A stretch of DNA of 58,654 nucleotides, taken from NCBI GenBank assembly GCA_048498155.1, contig JBEHYN010000012.1, positions 1 through 58,654 of the forward strand. Direction: 5' to 3'. The DNA comes from BOG-938 sp048498155. Lineage in GTDB: Bacteria > Pseudomonadota > Alphaproteobacteria > Caulobacterales > Caulobacteraceae. The stretch's first letter is position 1, and each line of letters opens with the position of its first letter. The position numbers and the translations under genes are program-made. Positions 1-9,665 of this stretch are shown one piece after another. Under the pieces are notes generated by a model. The model was not told the origin of the DNA. It did not search any database and saw nothing but the letters and a program-made list of their open reading frames with translations.

Positions 1-37
1 CGGGGGGTGGTGGTGTCCGCCCAGAGTCCCCCCCCGA

Positions 38-56
38 CGCGGGCCTTAAGCCCGCG
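38..56 (-). terminator. GC hairpin around a stop codon
   Basis: A 7-bp perfect inverted repeat, CGCGGGC / GCCCGCG, encloses a 5-nt loop that contains the stop codon of the DUF2493 gene. There is no clear T-run, so termination or mRNA-end protection is only a guess. Confidence 0.35.
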
Positions 57-978
57 CCTTGACCACCTGGTGACGGATTCCCTTCTCGCCGGCCTTTTGG
101 CCGAGATTGAGGGCCGGTCCGAAAGGCTGCATCCCAGCGCCCCGTTCGGGATTGAGCGTGTTCGTCAGGGTGAGCACGCACACCGGTTCGAGGGCGATCA
201 GTTCGTCGTTGGCCCGGAACGGCGCCGCCCGGCCGTGTCGGTCGAAATCGGCCTTGGCGAGCACAAGCGTCACGTTCTTCTGCCTGGCCCACTTGATGGC
301 GATCTTCTCTCCGCCCTTGGCGCCCGTGGTGGCCAGCGCCATCTGCGGCCATTGGACGAGAGCCCAGTTCAGGGCGTCGAAGATGCGGTTCGCATCGTCG
401 GCGGTATCGGCCTGGGGAGCTGCCCGGAAGGCCACGATGATCGCGCCGGGGTCGGTCGCGGAGTGCTTACGGGCCTTGGCGGACCGGATGGCTTCACGAG
501 CCTCGATCTGGGCGGCTGTGGTGCGCGAAGCCTTCGCAGAACCCTTCCAGGGGCTCCAGACATCGCCGGTCGACGTCGTATAGCTGGCGGCCGCTGCGTC
601 TCGGACCATCTCAAGGGCCAGGGTGGCGACATCGGTGGCGCGGGCCTTTTGGGTGGCGGCCTGCATCTCGGTGTCGGCGATCTCGGAGCCGTCGAAGTCG
701 CGGGCGAAGCGGTTGAGATCATCCCGGGCCTTGTCGGCTTCACGCTCGATGCGCTGGGCGGCGGAATGGAAGGCGCCGATCAGGGACTCGCAGATGGTCG
801 ACTGAAAATCCTCCAGAGCAGTCTCGGAGAAGACGTCGAGCACTTCGTTCATCAGGGCGTGGCCGAGCTGTTGGAGAGCGTCTTCTGCGGGGTGGACTCG
901 GGGGTCGTCGAGCAGCAGGGCCTGGGCCTCGAAGCTGCTCATGGCGCCAGTTACGGGAGAGAAGGCTGTAAGTTGCAT
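46..978 (-). CDS. DUF2493 (SLOG-like) domain protein
   Basis: Protein of 310 residues with no known reaction. The N-terminal two thirds is mostly charged and helical. The last ~110 residues match the DUF2493 pattern, a Rossmann-like SLOG-type fold: a hydrophobic strand (IIVAFRAAP), then WALVQWPQMALATTGAKGG, then RHGRAAPFRANDELI. DUF2493 proteins are common on alphaproteobacterial plasmids and are thought to bind a nucleotide-like ligand. The frame is open further upstream, but I chose the ATG at 978 because AAGGGA lies about 12 nt before it and the upstream 27 residues look non-coding. The first G of the usual GGRDF-type motif is not obvious, so the ligand site may be divergent. Confidence 0.75.
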   Translation of the reverse strand: MQLTAFSPVTGAMSSFEAQALLLDDPRVHPAEDALQQLGHALMNEVLDVFSETALEDFQSTICESLIGAFHSAAQRIEREADKARDDLNRFARDFDGSEIADTEMQAATQKARATDVATLALEMVRDAAAASYTTSTGDVWSPWKGSAKASRTTAAQIEAREAIRSAKARKHSATDPGAIIVAFRAAPQADTADDANRIFDALNWALVQWPQMALATTGAKGGEKIAIKWARQKNVTLVLAKADFDRHGRAAPFRANDELIALEPVCVLTLTNTLNPERGAGMQPFGPALNLGQKAGEKGIRHQVVKARA

Positions 979-1055
979 TGGGAGAAATCCCTTTTCGGAG
1001 TGGGGTGCGGAGCCCATCGGCTCGTTGACCGTCTCGCGCCGACGGCCGGCGTCCC

Positions 1056-1088
1056 CCACAAGGGCTTTGAGCGCAGCGTCCCTTGTGG
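1056..1088. repeat. Inverted repeat CCACAAGGG / CCCTTGTGG
   Basis: A perfect 9-bp inverted repeat with a 15-nt spacer lies about 80 nt upstream of the DUF2493 start. It could be an operator or a leader hairpin for that gene. No family-specific match is recognised. Confidence 0.6.
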
Positions 1089-1501
1089 CGGGCGCCGGGC
1101 GGTGGCGAGGTCACAACAAGCCAGAGGGGTTCGGGCCCTCATCGACAGGACGGATCCACAGCCTCTTGCACTCGCTCCCGCATCCCTGGCGCCTTGGGCT
1201 CGGGGTCCAGGTCCTGCGATGACCCGCCCACTCCCAGACGCGCCGGCCTCCCAAAGTTTGAAGGGGGGTCAGCCGACACCGAGAACACTGCGCTTCTCTG
1301 CCGTCAGCACAGGCTGAAGCCGACCGGGCTGATCACAACGCCGGCCGCGCCGGCTCCCCTCGCCGACATCCGGCAACCACCACCCAAAAGGCCCGCGCCG
1401 GCATCCGTCACTCGTAATGTGCTCTTGAAGGATCGATAAGCGGCCTTAAGCGCGTTCTAGAGCGTTTGCCTTGCAGGTTCTGCGAAATTGTGGTTTGCTC
1501 T

Positions 1502-1530
1502 TTGACGCACAGTAGGTCGCCTAACTAGCT
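1502..1530 (+). promoter_or_regulatory. Probable hipBA promoter
   Basis: TTGACG at 1502-1507 is followed after 14 nt by TAACTA, or after 17 nt by CTAGCT. The HipB start lies only about 12 nt further on with no Shine-Dalgarno sequence, so the transcript may be nearly leaderless. Confidence 0.4.
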
Positions 1531-1541
1531 CTTGAACGCCC

Positions 1542-1883
1542 ATGCCCGCCCGCAACACGCTGCTCCTCGCACCGCCCTATCCCGTGGAACTTGCCCTGAC
1601 AGAACTCGGGGCGAACCTGCGGACAGCACGCCTGCGTCGAAACCTGACCGTCGAGGAGGTCGCTCAAAAGATTGGAGCAGGTCGCCGCGCCGTGTCGGAC
1701 GCCGAACGGGGCAAGCCAACAACCAGTGTCGCGATCTATGCCGCCCTGCTTTGGGCCTTCGACCTTCTCGCCGACATGCACAGCCTGGCCGACCCAGCTC
1801 GCGACCAGGAAGGACAGGTTCTTGCACGCTCCAAGGCCAGGATCCGCGCGCGGCGCGGTGACGCCTTGGACAACGACTTCTAA
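1542..1883 (+). CDS. HipB-like XRE antitoxin
   Basis: Small DNA-binding protein of 113 residues, the likely antitoxin and autorepressor for the kinase encoded next. Residues ~20-75 form an XRE helix-turn-helix: LGANLRTARLRRNLTVEEVA leads into a second helix (GAGRRAVSDAERGKP) and a third (SVAIYAALLWAFDL). The C-terminal ~30 residues are polar and would hold the kinase, as in other HipB-type proteins. The stop is 5 nt before the hipA start, so the two are one operon. No Shine-Dalgarno sequence is visible; the ATG was kept because it begins the conserved part and follows a promoter-like sequence. Confidence 0.8.
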   Translation: MPARNTLLLAPPYPVELALTELGANLRTARLRRNLTVEEVAQKIGAGRRAVSDAERGKPTTSVAIYAALLWAFDLLADMHSLADPARDQEGQVLARSKARIRARRGDALDNDF

Positions 1884-1888
1884 GGCCG

Positions 1889-3151
1889 ATGCCAGAGGCC
1901 TTTGTCCACATCACCCTGCCAGGGGCCGCCCTGCCGATCACCGCCGGTCGCTTTGTCATGGAGACCGACAGGACCGGCACGTCCGTCGGACGCTTCGTCT
2001 ATGGCCGGCGCTACCTGGCGCATCCTGAAGCCGTCGAAATCGATCCGGTCGAGCTAAAGCTCGCGCCTCGCACCTACGAGACCGCAGCGCTCGGCGGCGT
2101 GTTCGGCGCCCTGCGCGACGCCAGCCCCGACTATTGGGGCCGCCGCGTCATCGACAAACATGCCGGCAAGCCGCAGCTCGGAGAAATCGACTACCTGCTG
2201 CATTCCGCGGACGACCGCGCCGGCGCGCTGGGCTTCGGCCTCAATGCGGAGCCGCCGGCGCCGCGCCGCGACTTCAACCAGACCGTCGCGCTGGAGAAGC
2301 TGCAGCGGATCGCCGACGCCCTGATCGCCGACGAAGAGCTGGCGCCAGACGCCGCCAACCAGCAGATCCAGGATCTGCTTCTGGTCGGCACCTCCATGGG
2401 CGGGGCCAGGCCCAAGGCCGTCGTCGAGGACGAGGGCGCTCTATGGATCGCCAAGTTCAATCGCCAGGATGACCGCTGGAACAGCGCCCGGGTCGAACAC
2501 GCCATGCTCACGCTTGCCAGGGCCTGCGGTCTGGAAGCCGCCGACAGCAAGGTGGTGCTGGCGGGAGGGCGAGACGTCCTGATGGTCCGCCGCTTTGACC
2601 GCGAGCGCGTGGCGGCGGGCTACACTCGCGCCCGGATGATCAGCGCCCTGACCCTCCTGCGGACGGAGGACAGCCATCGGGCGCGGGATCGCTGGTCCTA
2701 TGTGCTGCTGGCCGAAGAACTGCGCCGGGTCAGCGCCGAGCCCGCCCGGGATGCGCGCGAGCTTTTCCGCCGCATGACCTTCAACGCCCTGATCTCCAAT
2801 GCCGACGATCACCCGCGCAATCACGCGATGATCGCCAAGGCCAGGGATTGGCGGCTGTCGCCGGCCTACGACCTGACGCCATCGACCCCGATCAGCCTGG
2901 AACGCCGCGATCTGGCGCTGGTGATCGGGGACGCCGGCCGCATCGCCACGGCGGAAAACCTGATCTCACAAAGCCCACGCTTTCTCCTCAAGACCGACGA
3001 GGCCGCCGCCATCGTCGCGGAAATGGAGCAGCGGGTGGCGAGCACCTGGTACGATGTCGCCCGCGCCGCCGGCGTGAGCGCGCCTGACTGCGAGCTGATC
3101 TCGGGAGCCTTCGTCTATCCGGGCTTCCGGCCCGAGCCACCTCCGCTCTGA
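1889..3151 (+). CDS. HipA-like serine/threonine kinase toxin
   Basis: Type II toxin of the HipA kinase family, 420 residues, near the normal length. HipA from E. coli phosphorylates glutamyl-tRNA synthetase and induces dormancy; the target here is unknown. The N-terminal subdomain carries the family segment around residues 60-90 (LGGVFGALRDASPDYWGRR). The ATP loop is SMGGARPK at 169-176. The catalytic loop is SNADDHPRNHAM at 303-314, with the metal-binding Asp at 328 in LSPAYDLTPS. All kinase motifs are intact, so the toxin is probably active. It is co-transcribed with the HipB-like antitoxin. Confidence 0.88.
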   Translation: MPEAFVHITLPGAALPITAGRFVMETDRTGTSVGRFVYGRRYLAHPEAVEIDPVELKLAPRTYETAALGGVFGALRDASPDYWGRRVIDKHAGKPQLGEIDYLLHSADDRAGALGFGLNAEPPAPRRDFNQTVALEKLQRIADALIADEELAPDAANQQIQDLLLVGTSMGGARPKAVVEDEGALWIAKFNRQDDRWNSARVEHAMLTLARACGLEAADSKVVLAGGRDVLMVRRFDRERVAAGYTRARMISALTLLRTEDSHRARDRWSYVLLAEELRRVSAEPARDARELFRRMTFNALISNADDHPRNHAMIAKARDWRLSPAYDLTPSTPISLERRDLALVIGDAGRIATAENLISQSPRFLLKTDEAAAIVAEMEQRVASTWYDVARAAGVSAPDCELISGAFVYPGFRPEPPPL

Positions 3152-3176
3152 CCACGAGCGCGGCATCCAGGCCTAG

Positions 3177-3200
3177 TTGCGAATAATTCTCATTGCTAAT
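3177..3200 (+). promoter_or_regulatory. Fur-like box 1
   Basis: TTGCGAATAATTCTCATTGC resembles the Fur operator core (GATAATGATTCTCATT-like). It stands about 65 nt before the siderophore-receptor start, where iron-responsive repression would be expected. Confidence 0.6.
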
Positions 3201-3226
3201 GACTGCGTTTTGTTTCTAAGAATAAG

Positions 3227-3244
3227 TCGCATTCTCATTCGCAA
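3227..3244 (+). promoter_or_regulatory. Fur-like box 2
   Basis: TCGCATTCTCATTCGCAA shares the ATTCTCATT core with box 1, with the outer TTGCGAAT in inverted orientation. Two such sites before a TonB receptor suggest cooperative iron repression. Confidence 0.5.
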
Positions 3245-3262
3245 CTGCTGGACTCGTACCCG

Positions 3263-5485
3263 ATGACACCCCAGATTCTCGCCCGCACCCCCGGCGTCGT
3301 CGCCCGTCGTGCCCGCGTCGCCATCGCCGCCGCCGCCGGGATCGCGCTGTCGCCGGCAGCGGCCCTGGCCGCCGAAGCGGCCGCCGCGCCGGCGAATCTG
3401 GAGGGCGTGACGGTGACCGCGCGCGGCGTCCAGGCGGTCAACGCCCTGACCAAGCTGCCCACGGATCTGAAGGACATCCCGCAGACAGTGACGGTGCTCA
3501 ATCGCTCGCTTCTGCAGTCGCAGGGGGTCAGCTCCCTGGCCGACGCCCTCAAGAACGTGCCGGGCATCACGCTCGGCGGCGCCGAGGGCGGTCAGATCGG
3601 CAACAACATCAATCTCAACGGCTTCGCCGCGCGCACCGACATCTATCTCGACGGCTTCCGCGACCGCGGCCAGTACTACCGCGACACCTTCGCCCTCGAC
3701 TCCGTCGAGGTGCTGATGGGCCCCTCGTCGATGCTGTTCGGGCGCGGCTCGACCGGAGGGGCGATCAATCAGGTGCCCAAGACGCCAGGCATGAGCCCGG
3801 GAGTCGAGGCGGACCTGTCGGTGACCAGCAACGGTCTTGTGCGCGGGGTCGGCGACGTCAATGCGCCTCTGGGCGACGGCGCGGCCTTCCGCGTGTCGGT
3901 GATGGGCCAGCAGGGCGCCGCCTCCACCCGCCGCAAGACCACGGTGGAGGACTACGGCGTGGCGCCGGCCTACCGCTGGGGCCTGGGGAGCAATACCGAG
4001 TTCAAGCTGTCGGGCCTGCTGCAGCACAACAACGACCGGCCCGACTACGGCCAGCCGCCGCTGAACGGCCAGCCGGCCAAGGTCGGCTACGACACGGTCT
4101 ACGGCTATTCCGACGACCGCACGATCCAGGACGTCAAGGCCGTCGCCGCTGAAGTGAAGCACAGCTTCGCCTCGGGACTGACCCTGCGCGACCAGCTACA
4201 ATACAATGGCGTGGACACCGACGCCCGCGAGACGGCGCCGCAGGGGATCGGCCTGGTCAACGCCAAGGGCTATACGGCCCTGTCTCCGGCGGGCGTCTCG
4301 GCCCTGCCGCTGTCGGCCCTCTATGTGCAGATGCAGAGCCACGACCGGGTGATCCACGACACCTCGCTGTTCAACCAGGCAGAAGCCAGCGGCAGGGTCA
4401 CGGTCGGCGGCATGGCCAACGACCTGCTGGCCGGCGTCGAATTCGGCCACGACAGCTATGCCAACCAGGGTTTCCAGCGGACCGGCTTGTGCAATGGCGT
4501 AGCGCTGAAGGCCGGCTTCACCAGCTGCACCACCCTGCTCAGCCCCAGCTACCCCTCGTCGCCGACCCTGAACGAAGTCGCCGGCAATCTGGCGGGCGGC
4601 AAGGCCGACACCGCGGCGGGCTATGTGTCCGACACCCTGACCTTGCTGCCGCAGCTGAAGCTGGTGGGCGGGGCCCGCTACGACCGCTATTCGGCGACGA
4701 TCAGCAACTCGGTCAATTCGGCCAATACCGCCGGCAATACCGCCTTCCCCAGCCTCAGCCAGACGGTGGGCTACACCAGCGTGCGCGGCGGAGTGATCTG
4801 GCAGCCGACCGAGGCCCAATCCTACTACGCCTCCTATTCGACCTCGTTCAATCCGTCGCTGGAGCAGCTCACCTCGACCACCGGTCTGTCCCAGCCCCTG
4901 CCACCGGAAAACAACAAGGCCTATGAGGTCGGCGGCAAGTGGGATGCGCTGAACGACCGCCTGAACCTGACCGCGGCGGCCTTCCAGATCACCAAGTTCA
5001 ACTCCCGTTCGCAGAATTCGGACAATACCTACACCGCCAACGGAACCATCCGGGTCAACGGCGCGCGCCTGGGCGCGTCGGGCAAGATCACCGGCAAGTG
5101 GCAGATTTTCGCCGGCTATACCCATCTGGACGCCAAGATCATCAGCGCTATCGCCGTAGGCACCCAGGGCATGGTCCCCGCCAATACGGCCAAGGACTCC
5201 GCCACCCTGTGGACCACCTATGACCTGCCGCACCACTTCCAGGTCGGCGGCGGCGCGATCTATCTGTCCTCGCGCTTCCTCAACAATACCGACCTCGTCA
5301 GCGTGCCCGGCTATACGCGGCTGGACGCGACCCTCGCCTGGCGACGGCCGCACTACGACATCCGCCTGAATGTGTTCAACCTAGCAGATGCCCGCTACTA
5401 CGACGGTCTGATCCAGTCCGACGGCGGTCGCGCCGTGCCGGGTTCGGGCCGCACGGCGATGGTCTCGCTGGTCTGGCGCCAGTAG
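3263..5485 (+). CDS. TonB-dependent siderophore receptor
   Basis: Outer-membrane receptor of 740 residues that imports ferric siderophores using TonB energy. A signal peptide spans ~1-37 (hydrophobic run ending AALAAEA). A TonB-box-like LEGVTVTARG follows at ~47, then the plug domain from ~75 (PQTVTVLNRSLLQSQGV, and LDSVEVLMGPSSMLFGRGST at ~150-170). The rest is a 22-strand-type barrel ending in the expected aromatic-rich strand. The plug resembles catecholate or hydroxamate receptors of the Fiu/FcuA type; the ligand cannot be read from sequence. Two Fur-like boxes precede the gene, and a PKHD-type hydroxylase gene follows after 16 nt, the usual partnership for Fiu/PiuA-like receptors. Confidence 0.92.
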   Translation: MTPQILARTPGVVARRARVAIAAAAGIALSPAAALAAEAAAAPANLEGVTVTARGVQAVNALTKLPTDLKDIPQTVTVLNRSLLQSQGVSSLADALKNVPGITLGGAEGGQIGNNINLNGFAARTDIYLDGFRDRGQYYRDTFALDSVEVLMGPSSMLFGRGSTGGAINQVPKTPGMSPGVEADLSVTSNGLVRGVGDVNAPLGDGAAFRVSVMGQQGAASTRRKTTVEDYGVAPAYRWGLGSNTEFKLSGLLQHNNDRPDYGQPPLNGQPAKVGYDTVYGYSDDRTIQDVKAVAAEVKHSFASGLTLRDQLQYNGVDTDARETAPQGIGLVNAKGYTALSPAGVSALPLSALYVQMQSHDRVIHDTSLFNQAEASGRVTVGGMANDLLAGVEFGHDSYANQGFQRTGLCNGVALKAGFTSCTTLLSPSYPSSPTLNEVAGNLAGGKADTAAGYVSDTLTLLPQLKLVGGARYDRYSATISNSVNSANTAGNTAFPSLSQTVGYTSVRGGVIWQPTEAQSYYASYSTSFNPSLEQLTSTTGLSQPLPPENNKAYEVGGKWDALNDRLNLTAAAFQITKFNSRSQNSDNTYTANGTIRVNGARLGASGKITGKWQIFAGYTHLDAKIISAIAVGTQGMVPANTAKDSATLWTTYDLPHHFQVGGGAIYLSSRFLNNTDLVSVPGYTRLDATLAWRRPHYDIRLNVFNLADARYYDGLIQSDGGRAVPGSGRTAMVSLVWRQ

Positions 5486-5501
5486 CAGGAGCGGGCCGCG
5501 C

Positions 5502-6188
5502 ATGATGATCGCCATGCCCGAGGTACTGACGCCCGAGGAGGTCGCCGCCCTGCGCGCTGAGCTGCTGGGCGCCGGCGACGCCTGGGTGGATGGGCGGGTC
5601 ACGGCGGGCTATCAGGGCGCGCCAGTGAAGCTGAACCGGCAGATCGACGAGCGGTCGGACGTCGCCACTCGCTGTCAGGGGAAGATTCTCGCCGTCCTGG
5701 AACGGCATCCGCAGTTCATCAGCGCCGCCCTGCCGGACATGGTCTATCCGCCGATGTTCAACCGCTACGGCGAGGGCATGACCTTCGGCGCCCATGTGGA
5801 CGGAGCCGTGCGATTGGACCCGCGCACCGGACGCAAGTTGCGCACCGATCTGTCGGCGACCCTGTTCCTGTCGGATCCCGGCGACTACGACGGCGGCGAG
5901 CTGGAGATCGCCGACGCCTATGGGGTGCAGGCGGTTAAGCTGAACGCCGGGGACATGATCCTCTATCCGGCGACGAGCCTGCACCAGGTGACGCCGATCA
6001 CGCGCGGCGAACGGCTGGCGGCGTTTTTCTGGGTCCAGAGCCTGGTTCGCGAGGACGCTCGCCGAACGATCCTGTTCGAGATGGACGGTGCTATCCAGGC
6101 CCTGAACCGCGCCGGCGCCGACGAAGAGGCGCGTCGCACCCTGGTCGGCTGCTACCACAACCTACTGCGACAGTGGGCCGAGACCTAG
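5502..6188 (+). CDS. PKHD-type Fe(II) hydroxylase (PiuC/YbiX-like)
   Basis: Cytosolic Fe(II)/2-oxoglutarate dioxygenase of 228 residues, the usual family length. Members are encoded beside catecholate-siderophore receptors and are implicated in iron handling, though the physiological substrate is not settled. The metal-binding triad appears as H98-x-D100 (FGAHVDGA) and H161 (SLHQVTPITRGER), with R171 positioned for 2-oxoglutarate. The N-terminal segment LTPEEVAALRAEL is typical. AGGAG precedes the ATG. The gene is probably in one Fur-controlled operon with the receptor. Confidence 0.92.
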   Translation: MMIAMPEVLTPEEVAALRAELLGAGDAWVDGRVTAGYQGAPVKLNRQIDERSDVATRCQGKILAVLERHPQFISAALPDMVYPPMFNRYGEGMTFGAHVDGAVRLDPRTGRKLRTDLSATLFLSDPGDYDGGELEIADAYGVQAVKLNAGDMILYPATSLHQVTPITRGERLAAFFWVQSLVREDARRTILFEMDGAIQALNRAGADEEARRTLVGCYHNLLRQWAET

Positions 6189-6239
6189 ATGTCGAAGCTA
6201 CTTGCCTGCACAGGGTGGATCATCGACGACAGCGCCGGT

Positions 6240-6265
6240 GGGCGGCACCCATGGGAATGCCGCCC
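6240..6265. terminator. Hairpin between convergent piuC-like gene and katG
   Basis: GGGCGGCA and TGCCGCCC form a perfect 8-bp stem with a 10-nt loop in the 119-nt space between converging genes. It could serve both directions. No long T-run is present. Confidence 0.5.
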
Positions 6266-6307
6266 CCAGCTTGCAGTCTTCGACCTCAACGACCCCTCGG
6301 TCTGGCG

Positions 6308-8479
<2,172 letters not shown>

Positions 8480-8603
8480 GTCTGTCTCCCATCCAATTTG
8501 CACGTGCCTGCTGGTGATGAGGGCACGCAGAGGCCGAGTTGAACCATCGGTCGCGGCGCACATGGAACGTGCAGTCCGAGCATTTGTAAAATCGATTATT
8601 AAT

Positions 8604-8631
8604 ATGCATAGGATCGAATAAATCTATGCAT
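8604..8631. promoter_or_regulatory. Inverted repeat upstream of katG
   Basis: ATGCATAG and CTATGCAT form a perfect 8-bp inverted repeat with a 12-nt AT-rich spacer. The ATAG...CTAT halves recall OxyR sites, but the 12-nt spacing differs from the usual 7, so another LysR-type regulator is equally possible. Confidence 0.45.
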
Positions 8632-8633
8632 GC

Positions 8634-8765
8634 CTGCAATTCGCCAAGCGGCCGAAGACCTTTCGCGGGCTTACACCCTACGAAGCTATCTGCAAGGCCG
8701 CGGTCGAGGAGCCCGACCGTTTCAGGCTTGATCAAGTCCACTTGACCTCGGGACTGAACACCTAG
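8634..8765 (+). pseudogene. IS481-family transposase, C-terminal remnant
   Basis: Forty-three plus-strand codons ending in TAG read as the end of an IS481-type transposase: FAKRPKTFRGLTPYEAICK, then EPDRFRLDQVHLTSGLNT and stop. The conserved family ending is (F/Y)-x-LKTLxGLTPYE...PDRF..(P/D)..HxxxGLNT. Nothing of the catalytic DDE domain remains nearby, so this is a leftover of an insertion followed by deletion. Its stop codon overlaps the radC stop on the other strand by 2 nt, so the breakpoint sits at the end of radC. Confidence 0.8.
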
Positions 8766-9511
8766 ATCAACCCCAGCGCCTTGAAGCTGGCGACCTCGGC
8801 GCGCCCGACAATGACATGGTCATGCACCGCGATACCCAGGGTCCGCGCGGCGTCGATGATCTTCCTGGTCATCTCGATATCGGCCGACGAAGGGGTCTGA
8901 TCGCCCGATGGGTGATTGTGCACCAAGATCACGGCCGACGCGGACACCTCCAGCGCCCGCCGCACGACCTCACGCGGATAGACCGGCGCGTGGTCGATGG
9001 TGCCATGATTGAGAATCTCATCGGCGATCAGCTGGTTCTTCTTGTCCAGGAACAGCACGCGGAACGCCTCGCGTTCGCAGTGGGCCATGGTGAGCTTCAG
9101 GTAGTCGGTGAGCGCCGTCCACGAGGAGACGACGCAACGCCCTGGCAATTCGGCCGCCGCGAGCCGGCGCGCGGCGTCGTAGATCAGCTGCAGGTCGACA
9201 CCGACGCGGGTGTCGACGAACGCCGAAAGCGCGGCAAGGTCGGCCGTCAGCACCCGCCGAAGACAACCGAACCGGGCCAGAAGTGCTGCGGCCGTGGCCC
9301 GCGCGCCGGTGGCCAGGGACCGAGAGAGCAGGAGTTCGAGCGCCTCTGCGTCGTTGAGAGCAGCAAGACCGCCGGCTTCGGCCCTTGCCCGAAGCGATGC
9401 GGTCGAGGTGACGGCGCGCGAGGGGCCGGCGTAGCGCGCGGCCACCTCGCCCACGCCTGGAAGGTCGCCGAAGAGATCGGGCGCCTGAAGATGGGGGGAG
9501 AGCTTGGACAT
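8762..9511 (-). CDS. RadC-family JAB-domain protein
   Basis: Protein of 249 residues with a RadC-type helix-hairpin-helix-like N-terminal region (LNDAEALELLLSRSLATGA) and a C-terminal MPN/JAB domain. The JAMM metal motif is complete: H198-N-H200-P-S-G-D with D211 (HNHPSGDQTPSSAD). RadC proteins are frequent on plasmids and other mobile elements; their function is unsettled, and the old DNA-repair assignment is doubtful. It starts at 9511 and is followed downstream by the transposase remnant, whose stop overlaps its own. Confidence 0.9.
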   Translation of the reverse strand: MSKLSPHLQAPDLFGDLPGVGEVAARYAGPSRAVTSTASLRARAEAGGLAALNDAEALELLLSRSLATGARATAAALLARFGCLRRVLTADLAALSAFVDTRVGVDLQLIYDAARRLAAAELPGRCVVSSWTALTDYLKLTMAHCEREAFRVLFLDKKNQLIADEILNHGTIDHAPVYPREVVRRALEVSASAVILVHNHPSGDQTPSSADIEMTRKIIDAARTLGIAVHDHVIVGRAEVASFKALGLI

Positions 9512-9665
9512 GGGAGCCTTGGGTCGTCGGCGCCGGACCTCTTCCCGGATCGCTCACCCCCCTCGGTCCCTGCCTTTGTCCTTTCCCGGCGCAGCCGGTT
9601 GGCCAAGGCGCCGGAGGCCGACGCTGGAAGGCCGTGAGCGCCAAAGCCCACCGCCCCCAAGTCAC

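Larger units (their letters stand above)
979..1541. other. Intergenic region between DUF2493 gene and hipB
   Basis: No convincing gene. It holds the perfect 9-bp inverted repeat at 1056-1088 and a promoter-like sequence just before hipB. The short frames here have shadow-like, arginine-rich composition. Confidence 0.6.

Noticed and set aside
8604..8631. Terminal inverted repeat of an IS element
   Set aside because: Only one short dyad exists and no partner repeat lies at the other side of the IS481 remnant.
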